Assembly: GCA_031261005.1 (NCBI GenBank) | Contig: JAISKF010000040.1 | Span: 121,231 to 185,230 of the forward strand | Direction of reading: 5' to 3' | Length of the DNA: 64,000 nucleotides | Origin: Enterobacteriaceae bacterium | Lineage (GTDB): Bacteria > Pseudomonadota > Gammaproteobacteria > Enterobacterales > Enterobacteriaceae | Shown here: positions 29,108 to 38,643 of the stretch, one piece after another | Layout: each line of letters starts with the position of its first letter | Position numbering within the stretch: the stretch's first letter is position 1 | Notes under the pieces: generated by a model | What the model saw: only the letters and a program-made list of their open reading frames with translations | The model's database searches: none | Told to the model about the DNA's origin: nothing | Program-made: the position numbers and the translations under genes

Positions 29108-31063
29108 TCAATAAAGGCGATTCCATTCATTCTCCGTTAAAACAATAGTTGGCTGGCTCATAAAGCTGCGATAAAACAGATCATACGACAGCACATTTTT
29201 CACATAACCGCGCGTTTCTTTAAACGGAATGCTCTCCACAAACGCCACCGCATCTAAACGCCCCGCGCTGTTATTCAGCCAGCTCGTTACGCGATTGGGT
29301 CCGGCATTGTACGCTGCGGCTGCCAAAATACGGTTTTGACCAAACATCTGATAAGTGTATTCCAGATAGCTGGTGCCAAGCTGAATATTGGTTTCTGGAT
29401 CAAAAAGTTGACTGACATTGTTGTAATAAGTGATGTTATTTTGCTTTGCCGTGCGTTTAGCCGTTTCCGGCATCAGTTGCATTAAACCGCGCGCACCAAC
29501 CGGTGATTGTGCTTGCGGATTCCATGCACTTTCTTGCCGCGCGATCGCCAGCGCAAAAGAAATAGGAATATCTTTATTATTGGTAGCCGTTTTAAACTGC
29601 ATTGGATAAGCCAGCGGGAAACGCTCTTCAATATGATCCCATAGCTTCGCCGCTATCGTGGCTTGCACGCTAAGATCTGCCCAATCCTGATCGTAAGCAT
29701 AACGCGCCAGCGCTTCTTGATCGTGTTTCGGTACACTAAGAATCAAATTACGCCATTCGGTTCGCGCCAGATTATCCTGCTGCCAATACATCAACTCACG
29801 CACGCGCTTCACTTCCGCGCGCTGGGTTAATGCTTTGGTGGGTTTCACCGCCGTTTCGATTCTGACCGGATACTGAATACCTAGCCGCTGCGCTGCCACC
29901 ATCGGATAAAATCCGCGTTTGCTCGTCAGCTCGCGTAAAATAGCATCGCCCTCTGCTTTCTGACCTTTTGCCAGCAACTCATCGGCACGCCAGTAACGCC
30001 ACTCATCTTTTGCGGCATTCTCTGCGGGCAAACAAGCGATCCATTTTGCTACGTCTGACTTATCACCATTAGTCAACGCCAGCCGAATACGCCGCTCAAT
30101 CAGTTCGCCGTCATGACTGCGAAGAATCACCGCATCGCGCCATGACGCTTGCTCTCTGCTAACATCGCTATTCATTAACTGACCAGCAATAATATCTTTC
30201 AGCGCTTGTTGTTCTGACGGACTCATTTTTTGCTGGCGTACAATTTGCGGTAACAGTGAACGCGCATTCTCTACGTCCTGACGCGCCACTTTAGCAAACG
30301 CTAAACGGGTTTCTTCACGGGTAAAATCAGTGGGAGAAAAACTGGCAGCAAAGAGGGTAATCCTTTGCGGATCTTTTTGCAGTTTACCAACGCCCTCACC
30401 AATCGTTTGATAACTCGCCGGTAGCTGATTGACCAACGCCGAAACCAGTGACGTATTATCCATCTGACTGGCTAAACGGATTCGAGCCAAAATTATTTGC
30501 GGTGTTTTCTGTCCTGCATTGCGCCATTCGCCTAGCAAATTATCACACGCCGACGGCAGTGATTCCCCTGTTAGCCAGATCGTTTTCGCTTGGTTATAGG
30601 CTTCCTGCGGCTCACCAGCAAGCCATTTGGCATAATAGAAATGACATTGTGCAGCAACCCCTGACGGCGGTTCAGCAGAAAAATCAAGAATTCCCTGCCA
30701 ATCCTGACGGTTCGCTAACTCATTGATAAAATTATTTCTTAAATGGCGCGTCAGCGGCAAAGTAGGATAACGATGAGCAAACGCTTTCGCATCTTTAATA
30801 TCCAGCGTACTTAAATCCTGAATTAACAAACGATATTCCAGATAAGGATAAAGCGGATACTCCATCAGCGTCGGCAGCAAACGAGATACCTCACTCATTT
30901 GCTTATTATCCCAAGCCTGCTTCGCCTGCTGATAACGATCACGCTGCGCGTTAAGTGAATCCGCCCATGCGGTCTGGGTCGTTATGGTGATGAATAAACC
31001 TGCGATAACAGCATATTTATTAATTATTTTTTTATTGATTCGCCAATGATTCATCACAAACAT
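29108..31063 (-). CDS. slt: soluble lytic murein transglycosylase
   Basis: Periplasmic exolytic enzyme cleaving peptidoglycan to 1,6-anhydromuropeptides. It has 651 residues (E. coli 645). The N-terminal signal peptide ends TTQTAWADSL with a likely cut after AWA; an internal Met at residue 4 is an alternative start. A long alpha-helical superhelix (U and L domains) follows. The C-terminal SLT domain carries the catalytic Glu in ARQESAWNPQAQSPVGARGLMQ, then AAAYNAGPNRV. Same strand as trpR and 95 bases upstream of it, as in E. coli. Confidence 0.96.
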   Translation of the reverse strand: MFVMNHWRINKKIINKYAVIAGLFITITTQTAWADSLNAQRDRYQQAKQAWDNKQMSEVSRLLPTLMEYPLYPYLEYRLLIQDLSTLDIKDAKAFAHRYPTLPLTRHLRNNFINELANRQDWQGILDFSAEPPSGVAAQCHFYYAKWLAGEPQEAYNQAKTIWLTGESLPSACDNLLGEWRNAGQKTPQIILARIRLASQMDNTSLVSALVNQLPASYQTIGEGVGKLQKDPQRITLFAASFSPTDFTREETRLAFAKVARQDVENARSLLPQIVRQQKMSPSEQQALKDIIAGQLMNSDVSREQASWRDAVILRSHDGELIERRIRLALTNGDKSDVAKWIACLPAENAAKDEWRYWRADELLAKGQKAEGDAILRELTSKRGFYPMVAAQRLGIQYPVRIETAVKPTKALTQRAEVKRVRELMYWQQDNLARTEWRNLILSVPKHDQEALARYAYDQDWADLSVQATIAAKLWDHIEERFPLAYPMQFKTATNNKDIPISFALAIARQESAWNPQAQSPVGARGLMQLMPETAKRTAKQNNITYYNNVSQLFDPETNIQLGTSYLEYTYQMFGQNRILAAAAYNAGPNRVTSWLNNSAGRLDAVAFVESIPFKETRGYVKNVLSYDLFYRSFMSQPTIVLTENEWNRLY

Positions 31064-31085
31064 ATTTGTTTTTCCTTTTGTTTAA

Positions 31086-31128
31086 CTTGAGCAGACGCCT
31101 ACCTGCATCTTGAAAGATAATGGATATA
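31086..31128 (-). repeat. inverted copy of the AAGnTGCA-type repeat
   Basis: Read on the minus strand, TTATATCCATTATCTTTCAAGATGCAGGTAGGC resembles the cores at 27944 and 62446 (CATCTTTCAAG-TGCAGG). It lies just upstream of slt. Short and diverged, so moderate confidence. Confidence 0.4.
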
Positions 31129-31266
31129 ACGGACTATACAGTATAGCGTTATCTGCTATTTACCAACGACAGGCTTTCGCCCCCTTTCGGCATTAGACTT
31201 CCCTTTAATAAACGCTACAATAAGCAATTATTCTATATATTCTCTGCAATAGGTATCTATAACACT

Positions 31267-32934
31267 ATGGCTCAATACGTTTACACAATGCACCGAGTCG
31301 GAAAAGTTGTTCCACCGAAACGGCATATTCTGAAAGATATTTCTCTTAGTTTCTTCCCCGGTGCCAAAATCGGTGTACTTGGTTTAAACGGCGCGGGTAA
31401 ATCAACGTTATTACGCATTATGGCGGGGATCGATACCGATATTGAGGGGGAAGCACGTCCTCAGCCAGGTATTAAGATCGGCTATTTACCGCAAGAGCCG
31501 AAACTCAATCCAGAACAAACCGTGCGTGAAGCCATTGAAGAAGCGGTTAGCGAAGTAAAAAATGCGCTGACTCGCTTAGACGAGATCTACGCCGCTTATG
31601 CTGAACCGGATGCCGATTTTGATAAACTGGCGAAACAGCAAGGTGAGATGGAAGCCATTATTCAGTCGCATGACGGGCATAATCTGGATAACCAGTTAGA
31701 ACGCGCCGCTGATGCGCTGCGTCTGCCCGCTTGGGACGCCAAAATTGAGCATCTGTCCGGTGGTGAACGCCGTCGAGTTGCCCTTTGCCGCTTGCTGCTG
31801 GAAAAACCAGATATGCTGCTGCTGGACGAACCGACCAACCATTTAGATGCGGAATCTGTCGCGTGGTTAGAACGTTTCCTGCACGATTACGAGGGAACAG
31901 TGGTGGCGATTACCCATGACCGTTACTTCCTTGATAATGTGGCGGGCTGGATTCTGGAGCTTGACCGCGGCGAAGGTATTCCGTGGGAGGGCAACTACTC
32001 TTCATGGCTGGAGCAGAAAGATAAGCGTCTGGAGCAAGAAGCCTCTTCCGAAGCGGCGCGCCGTAAATCCATTGAGAAAGAGCTGGAATGGGTGCGTCAA
32101 AATCCTAAAGGTCGTCAGGCAAAGAGCAAAGCACGTCTTGCCCGTTTTGATGAGCTGAACAATGTTGAGTATCAAAAACGTAATGAAACCAGCGAATTAT
32201 TTATTCCACCAGGCGCGCGTCTGGGAGATAAAGTGCTGGAAGTTGAGCATCTGACGAAATCTTACGGCGATCGCCTGCTGATTGATGATTTATCTTTTAC
32301 CATTCCGAAAGGGGCAATCGTCGGGATTATCGGTCCGAACGGCGCGGGTAAATCAACGCTATTCCGTATGATCTCCGGTCAGGAACAACCAGACAGCGGC
32401 TCGATCGTACTCGGCGATACCGTTAAACTCGCATCGGTCGATCAGTTCCGCGACAACATGGATAACAGCAAAACCGTATGGGAAGAAGTCTCCGGCGGTT
32501 TAGACATCATGAAAATCGGTAACTTTGAGCTGCCAAGCCGTGCTTATGTTGGTCGTTTCAACTTTAAAGGTACGGATCAAGGTAAACGTGTCGGTGAACT
32601 GTCCGGCGGTGAACGCGGTCGTCTGCATCTGGCGAAACTGCTGCAAGTGGGCGGCAATATGTTACTGCTCGATGAACCGACCAATGATCTGGATATTGAA
32701 ACCTTACGCGCTCTGGAAAATGCGCTGTTAGAATTTCCGGGCTGTGCGATGGTTATTTCCCATGACCGCTGGTTCCTCGACCGTATCGCTACTCATATTC
32801 TGGATTACGGCGATGAGGGTAAAGTGGAATTCTTCGAGGGTAACTTTACCGAATATGAAGAGTGGAAAAAACGCACACTGGGCGCTGATGCGCTGGAACC
32901 TCATCGGATTAAGTATAAAAAGATGACAAAGTAA
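31267..32934 (+). CDS. ettA: energy-dependent translational throttle ABC-F protein EttA
   Basis: Ribosome-associated ABC-F ATPase that gates the first elongation cycle according to ATP/ADP ratio. It has 555 residues, as in E. coli. Two ABC domains: Walker A GLNGAGKST at 39-47 and GPNGAGKST near 357; signatures LSGGERRRV and LSGGERGRL; Walker B LLLDEPTNHLD and LLLDEPTNDLD. Between them lie the arm-containing first half and a charged linker (RLEQEASSEAARRKS). No membrane segments, as expected for ABC-F proteins. Confidence 0.98.
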   Translation: MAQYVYTMHRVGKVVPPKRHILKDISLSFFPGAKIGVLGLNGAGKSTLLRIMAGIDTDIEGEARPQPGIKIGYLPQEPKLNPEQTVREAIEEAVSEVKNALTRLDEIYAAYAEPDADFDKLAKQQGEMEAIIQSHDGHNLDNQLERAADALRLPAWDAKIEHLSGGERRRVALCRLLLEKPDMLLLDEPTNHLDAESVAWLERFLHDYEGTVVAITHDRYFLDNVAGWILELDRGEGIPWEGNYSSWLEQKDKRLEQEASSEAARRKSIEKELEWVRQNPKGRQAKSKARLARFDELNNVEYQKRNETSELFIPPGARLGDKVLEVEHLTKSYGDRLLIDDLSFTIPKGAIVGIIGPNGAGKSTLFRMISGQEQPDSGSIVLGDTVKLASVDQFRDNMDNSKTVWEEVSGGLDIMKIGNFELPSRAYVGRFNFKGTDQGKRVGELSGGERGRLHLAKLLQVGGNMLLLDEPTNDLDIETLRALENALLEFPGCAMVISHDRWFLDRIATHILDYGDEGKVEFFEGNFTEYEEWKKRTLGADALEPHRIKYKKMTK

Positions 32935-32961
32935 TTAGTAATTCATTTCTTCTTTCATAAT

Positions 32962-32988
32962 AACGCCCCGCTCACAGGGGCGTTTTTG
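32962..32988 (+). terminator. ettA rho-independent terminator
   Basis: AACGCCCC-GCTCACA-GGGGCGTT followed by TTTG. It also lies 15 bases past the end of the convergent LysR gene and may serve both. Confidence 0.9.
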
Positions 32989-33002
32989 TTTATACTTTTC
33001 TA

Positions 33003-33905
33003 TCAATGAGACTTCGCCGAATACCCCGAAATCAGCGCATGATTGATCACGGTTTCAATAAAGCGTTCCTGCGCGGGCATATTCAATTTACGGCTCGGAT
33101 AAACCAGATAGAGATCGTTGCCCTCCACTTGCCAGTCTGGTAATACCGGTTTTAATTCGCCCTGCTCTAATACCTCTTTCACTAAAAAAGAGGGCAAAAA
33201 GGTAATACCGCCGCCAGCAATGGCGCACTGACGAGCATACAATAAATTATCTGTTACATGGCGACCGGATTGCAGCCAGTGAAACGTCTCTTTTCCCTTA
33301 CGCAATAAACATTCTGACCAGGCGCGATGAGTAATGCACTGATGCAGATCCAATTGCTGCGGGTGCGTAATCGGTGCAAAGCGAGCCAGATAATCCGGTG
33401 ATGCCAGTAAATAGCGCGGATAATGACCAAGAAAACGCCCGATCAGCGATGAATCCTGTGGTTTACCGGTACGAATACCTATATCAAACCCGCTTGCCAC
33501 CAGATCCGTCAGCGTATCCGAAACATAAACTTCGACCGATACTTCGGGATAACGCAACTGGAAATCTGTCACGATGGGCGCTAACAGCATTACCGCCAGC
33601 CCTGCGGGAGCGGTAATGCGAATCCTGCCGCTTGGCGATTCTTTCAGCATTTGCAAGGATTGCTGCGCCCGCTCCGATGCCTGAATCATCTCCTGACAAT
33701 GGGTTAAATAACGTTCACCGGCAAATGTCAGGCTCAACTGGCGCGTGGTTCGCATCAGCAAACGCAATCCCAATCGTTGCTCTAAATGGCTGATGCGCTG
33801 ACTAATACTCGACTTAGGTAATCCGGCGCGTTTTGCCGCGGCGGTAAAACTCCCGGTCTCAACCACCAGCGTAAATAGCGCCATATCTTGTAATTGCTTA
33901 AACAT
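33003..33905 (-). CDS. LysR-family transcriptional regulator
   Basis: 300 residues, standard for the family. The winged helix-turn-helix is at about residues 5-62 (FTLVVETGSFTAAAKRAGLPKSSISQRISHLEQRLG), followed by an effector-binding domain (SGRIRITAPAGLA, DIGIRTG, YLLASPDYL), of the DmlR/YafC-like type. It is divergently transcribed from an oxidoreductase with 133 bases between them, so it most likely controls that gene; the inducer is unknown. I do not recognise an exact E. coli orthologue. Confidence 0.9.
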   Translation of the reverse strand: MFKQLQDMALFTLVVETGSFTAAAKRAGLPKSSISQRISHLEQRLGLRLLMRTTRQLSLTFAGERYLTHCQEMIQASERAQQSLQMLKESPSGRIRITAPAGLAVMLLAPIVTDFQLRYPEVSVEVYVSDTLTDLVASGFDIGIRTGKPQDSSLIGRFLGHYPRYLLASPDYLARFAPITHPQQLDLHQCITHRAWSECLLRKGKETFHWLQSGRHVTDNLLYARQCAIAGGGITFLPSFLVKEVLEQGELKPVLPDWQVEGNDLYLVYPSRKLNMPAQERFIETVINHALISGYSAKSH

Positions 33906-33922
33906 CAGGATCTCTCAACTCA

Positions 33923-33945
33923 ATTGTTCGTTTTATATAAACAAT
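33923..33945. promoter_or_regulatory. T-N11-A LysR box between the divergent genes
   Basis: ATTGTT (33923-33928), 11 bases, AACAAT (33940-33945): a 6+6 inverted repeat of the exact T-N11-A type bound by LysR proteins. It starts 17 bases upstream of the LysR start codon, suggesting autoregulation. Confidence 0.68.
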
Positions 33946-34038
33946 CTATACAGATAAACGTACCTTATCACTTTTGATGGCGGCGACTAGACTTAATACA
34001 TTAATAAAATAACGCATTACTTATAAGGAATACTTTCC

Positions 34039-35040
34039 ATGTCTCAATACGCCATAGCGGTTGATCCAAAAAATCCGCAACAATTTATTCAAATTGATAT
34101 ACCTGCACAAAAACCTGAAGGCTTTGATCTACTGGTGCAAGTGAAAGCAATCGCGATGAATCCGGTGGATACCAAAGTCCATGCCGGATTAAAAAAGAAC
34201 GGACTGAACGATCCGCGTATTCTCGGCTGGGACGCAGCAGGCATCGTGACAGCCGTTGGTGCGAAAGCCAGCGGATTCGCTATCGGTGATGAAGTTTGGT
34301 ATGCCGGTGATATTACCCGTCAAGGCAGCAACACTACTCATCAGTTGATTGATTCGCGTATCGTCGCACATAAAGCGAATTCTCTGGATTGGGGCGCTGC
34401 GGCAGCTATTCCATTAACAGCGCTGACCGCATGGGAAGGTCTGTTTGAACGTTTGAGAATTCAAGACGGCGGCAGCGATAAAACACTGCTGATTATCGGC
34501 GGTGCTGGCGGCGTGGGATCGCTTGCGATTACGCTGGCAGCATTACGCAGCCGCGTGCGGATTATCGCTACCGCATCGCGCCCTGAATCTGCACAATGGT
34601 GTTTAGATCGCGGCGCTGATTTAACCGTCGATTACCGCGATTTGCAGGAAAATCTGTTAAAACAAAATATCAAACAAGTTGATTATATCTTCTGTCTGAA
34701 CGACACCGATGGACATTGGGACGCAATGAGCAAAATCATCGCACCATTCGGTCATATCTGTTCTATCGTCGAACCGTCAGCGCCATTAGAACAAATGCTA
34801 ATCCGTTCAAAAAGCGTTGCTCTGCATTGGGAACTGATGTACACCCGCAGCATGTATCAAACACCTGACATCGCCGAACAAGGTCGGATCTTGCAACAAG
34901 TCGCTAAGCTAATCGATAAAGGCGTACTGCAAGGCACGCTGAATAAAACACTGCACGGTTTAAGTGTGGAGAATATTACGCTGGCGCATAAAATGCAGCT
35001 TGAGGGGCACATGACAGGGAAGATAGCGATCGTTTATTGA
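34039..35040 (+). CDS. zinc-type alcohol dehydrogenase-like / quinone oxidoreductase family protein
   Basis: Medium-chain dehydrogenase/reductase, 333 residues, cytosolic. The N-terminal GroES-like domain has VKAIAMNPVDTKVHAG and ILGWDAAGIVTAVG. The nucleotide-binding loop is LLIIGGAGGVGSLAI near residues 151-165, typical for NADPH use. The structural and catalytic cysteine ligands of true zinc alcohol dehydrogenases are not evident, so a reductase of quinones or enones is more likely than an alcohol dehydrogenase. The substrate is unknown. Probably controlled by the divergent LysR protein. A repeat copy starts at its stop. Confidence 0.88.
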   Translation: MSQYAIAVDPKNPQQFIQIDIPAQKPEGFDLLVQVKAIAMNPVDTKVHAGLKKNGLNDPRILGWDAAGIVTAVGAKASGFAIGDEVWYAGDITRQGSNTTHQLIDSRIVAHKANSLDWGAAAAIPLTALTAWEGLFERLRIQDGGSDKTLLIIGGAGGVGSLAITLAALRSRVRIIATASRPESAQWCLDRGADLTVDYRDLQENLLKQNIKQVDYIFCLNDTDGHWDAMSKIIAPFGHICSIVEPSAPLEQMLIRSKSVALHWELMYTRSMYQTPDIAEQGRILQQVAKLIDKGVLQGTLNKTLHGLSVENITLAHKMQLEGHMTGKIAIVY

Positions 35041-35181
35041 TAAGAATAATCCGTAGGAGCGGTTGTTAACCACCCGTTTGTTGCACAGTTATTTGGCGGG
35101 CGGCAGATTGCAGCTCCTACGCGAAACAATATAATCATTTGAAATTTATTGTAATAATATAATTTTATCCAAAATTTAAAC
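35041..35181 (+). repeat. GTAG/CTAC repeat, left wing missing
   Basis: Core 35053-35120 opens GTAGGAGCGGTTGTTAACC and closes GGCGGGCGGCAGATTGCAGCTCCTAC. The right wing (ACAATATAATCATTTGAAA, then AATTTTATCC) is present and diverged at the end. It lies between convergent genes, immediately after the oxidoreductase stop. Confidence 0.82.
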
Positions 35182-35201
35182 GAACAAAATTTACACCAAA
35201 C

Positions 35202-36581
35202 TTATAAATCCTCAAGAACACTCAACGCATCAGCCAGCTTTTTCACCCCAAACACTTCCATTCCTGCGATCCCTTTCTTCGGCGCATTGGCATACGGTAC
35301 GATCGCGCGTTTAAAGCCGTGTTTGGCTGCTTCGGAGATTCGCTCTTGTCCGCTTGGTACGGGACGGATTTCGCCTGCTAACCCAACTTCGCCGAAGACG
35401 ACAAGATCTTGCGGCAGCGGTCTGTCGCGCAGGCTGGAGACCAAAGAAAGCAGCAACGCTAAATCGGCGCTGGTTTCAGTGACTTTAACGCCGCCGACAA
35501 CATTCACGAAGACGTCTTGATCCGCCATTTGTAAGCCGCCGTGTCGATGCAGAACGGCTAACAGCAGGGCTAATCGGTTTTGTTCCAGTCCAACGGCAAC
35601 GCGGCGCGGGTTGGCAAGCATAGAGTGATCCACCAGCGCTTGAATTTCGACTAATAACGGGCGCGATCCCTCCCACAGCACCATCACGGAACTACCAGAG
35701 GTGATTTCATCACCGCGACTTAAAAAGATAGCTGACGGATTATTGATCTCTTTTAAGCCCTGCTCCGTCATGGCAAACACGCCCAGCTCATTTACTGCGC
35801 CGAAGCGATTTTTATGACTGCGAAGTGTGCGGAAGCGGGAATCAGCATCGCCGTCGAGCAGAACCGAGCAATCGATGCAATGCTCCAGCACTTTTGGACC
35901 TGCCAGCGATCCATCTTTAGTGACGTGACCGACCATAATAATCGCCACACCCGTTGTTTTCGCAAAGCGCGTCAAATATGCAGCAGTTTCGCGGACTTGC
36001 GCCACACTGCCCGGTGAAGATTGAATATCTGCCATGTGCATCACTTGAATAGAGTCGATCACCATCAGGCGCGGCTTTTCTTGTTCTGCGATCAGGCAAA
36101 TCTGTTCGATGCTGGTTTCAGACAGCATTTGCAAATGTTCAGTCGGTAAACCCAGACGATGAGCACGCATCGCGACTTGTTGCAGTGATTCTTCGCCAGT
36201 GACATACAGCGTTTTCATCTGCCCTGCCAGCTTGCACATGGTTTGCAGCAATAAGGTACTTTTCCCCGCACCTGGATTACCGCCTATCAAAATGGCGCTG
36301 CCTGGCACGACACCGCCGCCCAATACGCGATCAAACTCTTTGAAACCAGTAGAAAAACGTGGCAACTCTTCCAGACTGATTTCTGACAGTTTTTGCACAC
36401 GGCTAATACCGGCATCACCCGCGTAGCCAGAAAAACGATCAGTACGCGGCGCGGAGGCTGCTGCCAGACGAATTTCTGTAATACTGTTCCATGCGTTACA
36501 CGCGCTGCATTGCCCTTGCCAACGCGGATAATCCGCACCACATTCATTACATACAAACGCCCGCTTTGCTGGCTTCGCCAT
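35202..36581 (-). CDS. radA: DNA repair protein RadA (Sms)
   Basis: RecA-like helicase promoting branch migration in recombination. It has 459 residues (E. coli 460). The N-terminal zinc finger has CNEC (Cys11, Cys14) and CSAC (Cys25, Cys28). Walker A reads GGNPGAGKST near residue 100. The RadA-specific KNRFG motif is in SHKNRFGAVNELG. The C-terminal Lon-like domain follows (DVFVNVVGGVKV, FGEVGLAGEIRPV). Together with serB and ytjB it keeps the E. coli neighbourhood, with a repeat inserted between radA and serB. Confidence 0.98.
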   Translation of the reverse strand: MAKPAKRAFVCNECGADYPRWQGQCSACNAWNSITEIRLAAASAPRTDRFSGYAGDAGISRVQKLSEISLEELPRFSTGFKEFDRVLGGGVVPGSAILIGGNPGAGKSTLLLQTMCKLAGQMKTLYVTGEESLQQVAMRAHRLGLPTEHLQMLSETSIEQICLIAEQEKPRLMVIDSIQVMHMADIQSSPGSVAQVRETAAYLTRFAKTTGVAIIMVGHVTKDGSLAGPKVLEHCIDCSVLLDGDADSRFRTLRSHKNRFGAVNELGVFAMTEQGLKEINNPSAIFLSRGDEITSGSSVMVLWEGSRPLLVEIQALVDHSMLANPRRVAVGLEQNRLALLLAVLHRHGGLQMADQDVFVNVVGGVKVTETSADLALLLSLVSSLRDRPLPQDLVVFGEVGLAGEIRPVPSGQERISEAAKHGFKRAIVPYANAPKKGIAGMEVFGVKKLADALSVLEDL

Positions 36582-36613
36582 GATGACCTCAAATTGAGTG
36601 AAATAAAAACAAC

Positions 36614-36774
36614 TTAACCTAAGCTGAACTTCGGATAAGAAATTATATTTTTACGATAATTTTTAAATGATTATGTGATTTTTTCGTATGGGCGGTTGTT
36701 ATCCACTCATACGAATTATTGTTTATTATCAATATATTAAGTTATTATTTTTACCATAAATTCTTATCCAAACC
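36614..36774 (-). repeat. GTAG/CTAC repeat, single-hairpin copy with both ends
   Basis: Opposite orientation to most copies. Ends are clearly inverted: TTAACCTAAGCTGAACTTCGG then ATAAGAAATTATATTTTTACG on the left, and TTTTTACCATAAATTC then TTATCCAAACC on the right. The core has shrunk to 36686-36712, GTATGGGCGGTTGTTATCC plus ACTCATAC, one hairpin. It separates radA and serB and ends 6 bases before the serB stop. Confidence 0.85.
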
Positions 36775-36779
36775 AGCGG

Positions 36780-37757
36780 TTATTTACCTTCGTGATTCAA
36801 ACTAGCCGAAAGAATACACAACACGCCTAACAGATTAGCAAAACGGATCGCGACTTTTGATTTTGAATACACTTTAGGTTTGGCGTGATAGGCAATACCT
36901 AAACGCGCGAGTTTGATCATTTTCAGGTCATTCGCGCCATCGCCGATAGCGACGGTTTGCTCCATTGGGATCGCTAACTCATCTGCCAGTTGTTGTAACT
37001 TCTGCGCTTTATATTTGGCATCAACAATGGGACCGGTGACTTTTCCGGTCAGTTTACCCTGATGAATCCCTAGCTGATTGGCAGACACCGAAACCAGTTT
37101 AAGCTGTGACTGCAAACGTTCGGCAAAGTAGGTAAATCCGCCGGAGACAATCGCCACATACCAGCCTGCTTCGTACAATTTTTTCACCAATGTCGTTAAA
37201 CCAGGCGTTAACGGTAAGTTATCTCTGACTTGCTCAAGAATTGACGCATCGGCGTCTTTTAGCGTGGCAACGCGCTGGCGCAAACTGGCAGCAAAATCTA
37301 ACTCACCGCGCATAGCGCGTTCCGTCACTTCGGCTACTTGTTCACCAACACCGGCTAGTTTGGCAATTTCATCGATACACTCAATTTCAATCGCGGTGGA
37401 ATCCATATCCATCACCAGCAAACCAGGTGAACGCAGTGACGGTAAATCCCCCATTTGAGCAACATCAAACAGATACTCTTCGGCAACTTTTTTCGCTTTT
37501 GCAGACAATACGCCAGCCAGCCGAACCACTTGGTATTTGTCGATCGTCCAGGCGGAAACCACCACCAGCGGCGCATTTAACCGACGCTGAAATGAGGACA
37601 GGAGATGCTTGTCCAGCCCTTTGCCATACAGAAGCCATCCAGTATGCCCAGCCCAATAGTCAAGCGGCATGACCTCATCACCACTCAATGACAGCGGCAG
37701 TCCCGGCCAGCAGTCTATTTCAGCAGGCAAATCACTATAGGTCAGGCTAATTGGCAT
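36780..37757 (-). CDS. serB: phosphoserine phosphatase
   Basis: Last step of serine biosynthesis. It has 325 residues (E. coli 322). An N-terminal regulatory region precedes the HAD phosphatase domain. HAD motif I is VMDMDSTAIE with the nucleophile Asp117; motif II VSGGFTYFAERL; motif III and IV region VAIGDGANDLKMI. Divergent from ytjB, as in E. coli. Confidence 0.97.
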   Translation of the reverse strand: MPISLTYSDLPAEIDCWPGLPLSLSGDEVMPLDYWAGHTGWLLYGKGLDKHLLSSFQRRLNAPLVVVSAWTIDKYQVVRLAGVLSAKAKKVAEEYLFDVAQMGDLPSLRSPGLLVMDMDSTAIEIECIDEIAKLAGVGEQVAEVTERAMRGELDFAASLRQRVATLKDADASILEQVRDNLPLTPGLTTLVKKLYEAGWYVAIVSGGFTYFAERLQSQLKLVSVSANQLGIHQGKLTGKVTGPIVDAKYKAQKLQQLADELAIPMEQTVAIGDGANDLKMIKLARLGIAYHAKPKVYSKSKVAIRFANLLGVLCILSASLNHEGK

Positions 37758-37947
37758 AGGTATAATTCCTTAAATTTATGGCTTATTCGACTACAGCTTA
37801 ACTGTACTTTAACTTCAATTTAACTACAGGTTAGACAACATACTTACTCAAAATATTCGACTAAAACAACGTAAGAATGCGTTTCAAACTATCCTAATGA
37901 ATGGACTTCTGGCAACATAAAACCTCTTTAGGATATAGGGTAGTTGC

Positions 37948-38640
37948 ATGACTAAACGGCTCAAGCTCAAATTTAATCTACACAAGATCGTTATTGCATT
38001 GTTTTGTCTCGCTTTATTTGCTGTGCTGATGCAAAGTGTCTCTTATTTCAGCGTAAACAATCAGACAGTACAAGCGAAACAAACGCTAGAGCTGGCACGG
38101 ACACTGGCAAAGCAGGTGACATATACCTTATCGCCGTTGTTGGAAGATCCCATCAACAATAACCATAATCAGCAAATTCGCACTATTCTACAGCATCTCA
38201 CTCTGCATAGCCGGATTCTTGACGTTTCTGTTTACCATGTTGATGGTTCATTAATAATGCAAGAGGGAGATGAAACCCGTGTTAAAGATCGATTATCAAT
38301 TAATGAAACAGAACCAAATCAACAAATCGTTGAGATGATCAATGGCAAAGACGGACCATCGGGATTTATTCTGCTGACGCTGAATACGCGCATCGAAGCC
38401 GATGACGTCGAACAGATGAGAAATACCACCAATATGCTGCGTCTGATGCTGGTATTGGCGTTGGTCATTGGCATGATTTTAGCCCGCACGCTACTGGCTC
38501 AGTTGCGTATTGACTGGCACAGATCGCCATATTTTTTAATTAAGAATGAGCGCCCGTCTTCAGCAATTATTGCGCCGACAGACAGAAACAATCCGATGCA
38601 AAAGAAAAAACGCCCGCATAAGAAAAAACCGTATCACTGA
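37948..38640 (+). CDS. ytjB: inner-membrane protein YtjB (formerly Smp)
   Basis: 230 residues (E. coli about 214). One N-terminal membrane segment (IVIALFCLALFAVLMQ), a periplasmic region of about 130 residues, and a second segment (LMLVLALVIGMILARTL) leave a basic cytosolic tail ending KKKRPHKKKPYH. Function is unknown in any enteric that I know of; the architecture resembles a sensor input domain without a kinase. Divergent from serB and convergent with yjjV, 3 bases apart. Confidence 0.9.
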   Translation: MTKRLKLKFNLHKIVIALFCLALFAVLMQSVSYFSVNNQTVQAKQTLELARTLAKQVTYTLSPLLEDPINNNHNQQIRTILQHLTLHSRILDVSVYHVDGSLIMQEGDETRVKDRLSINETEPNQQIVEMINGKDGPSGFILLTLNTRIEADDVEQMRNTTNMLRLMLVLALVIGMILARTLLAQLRIDWHRSPYFLIKNERPSSAIIAPTDRNNPMQKKKRPHKKKPYH

Positions 38641-38643
38641 TTT

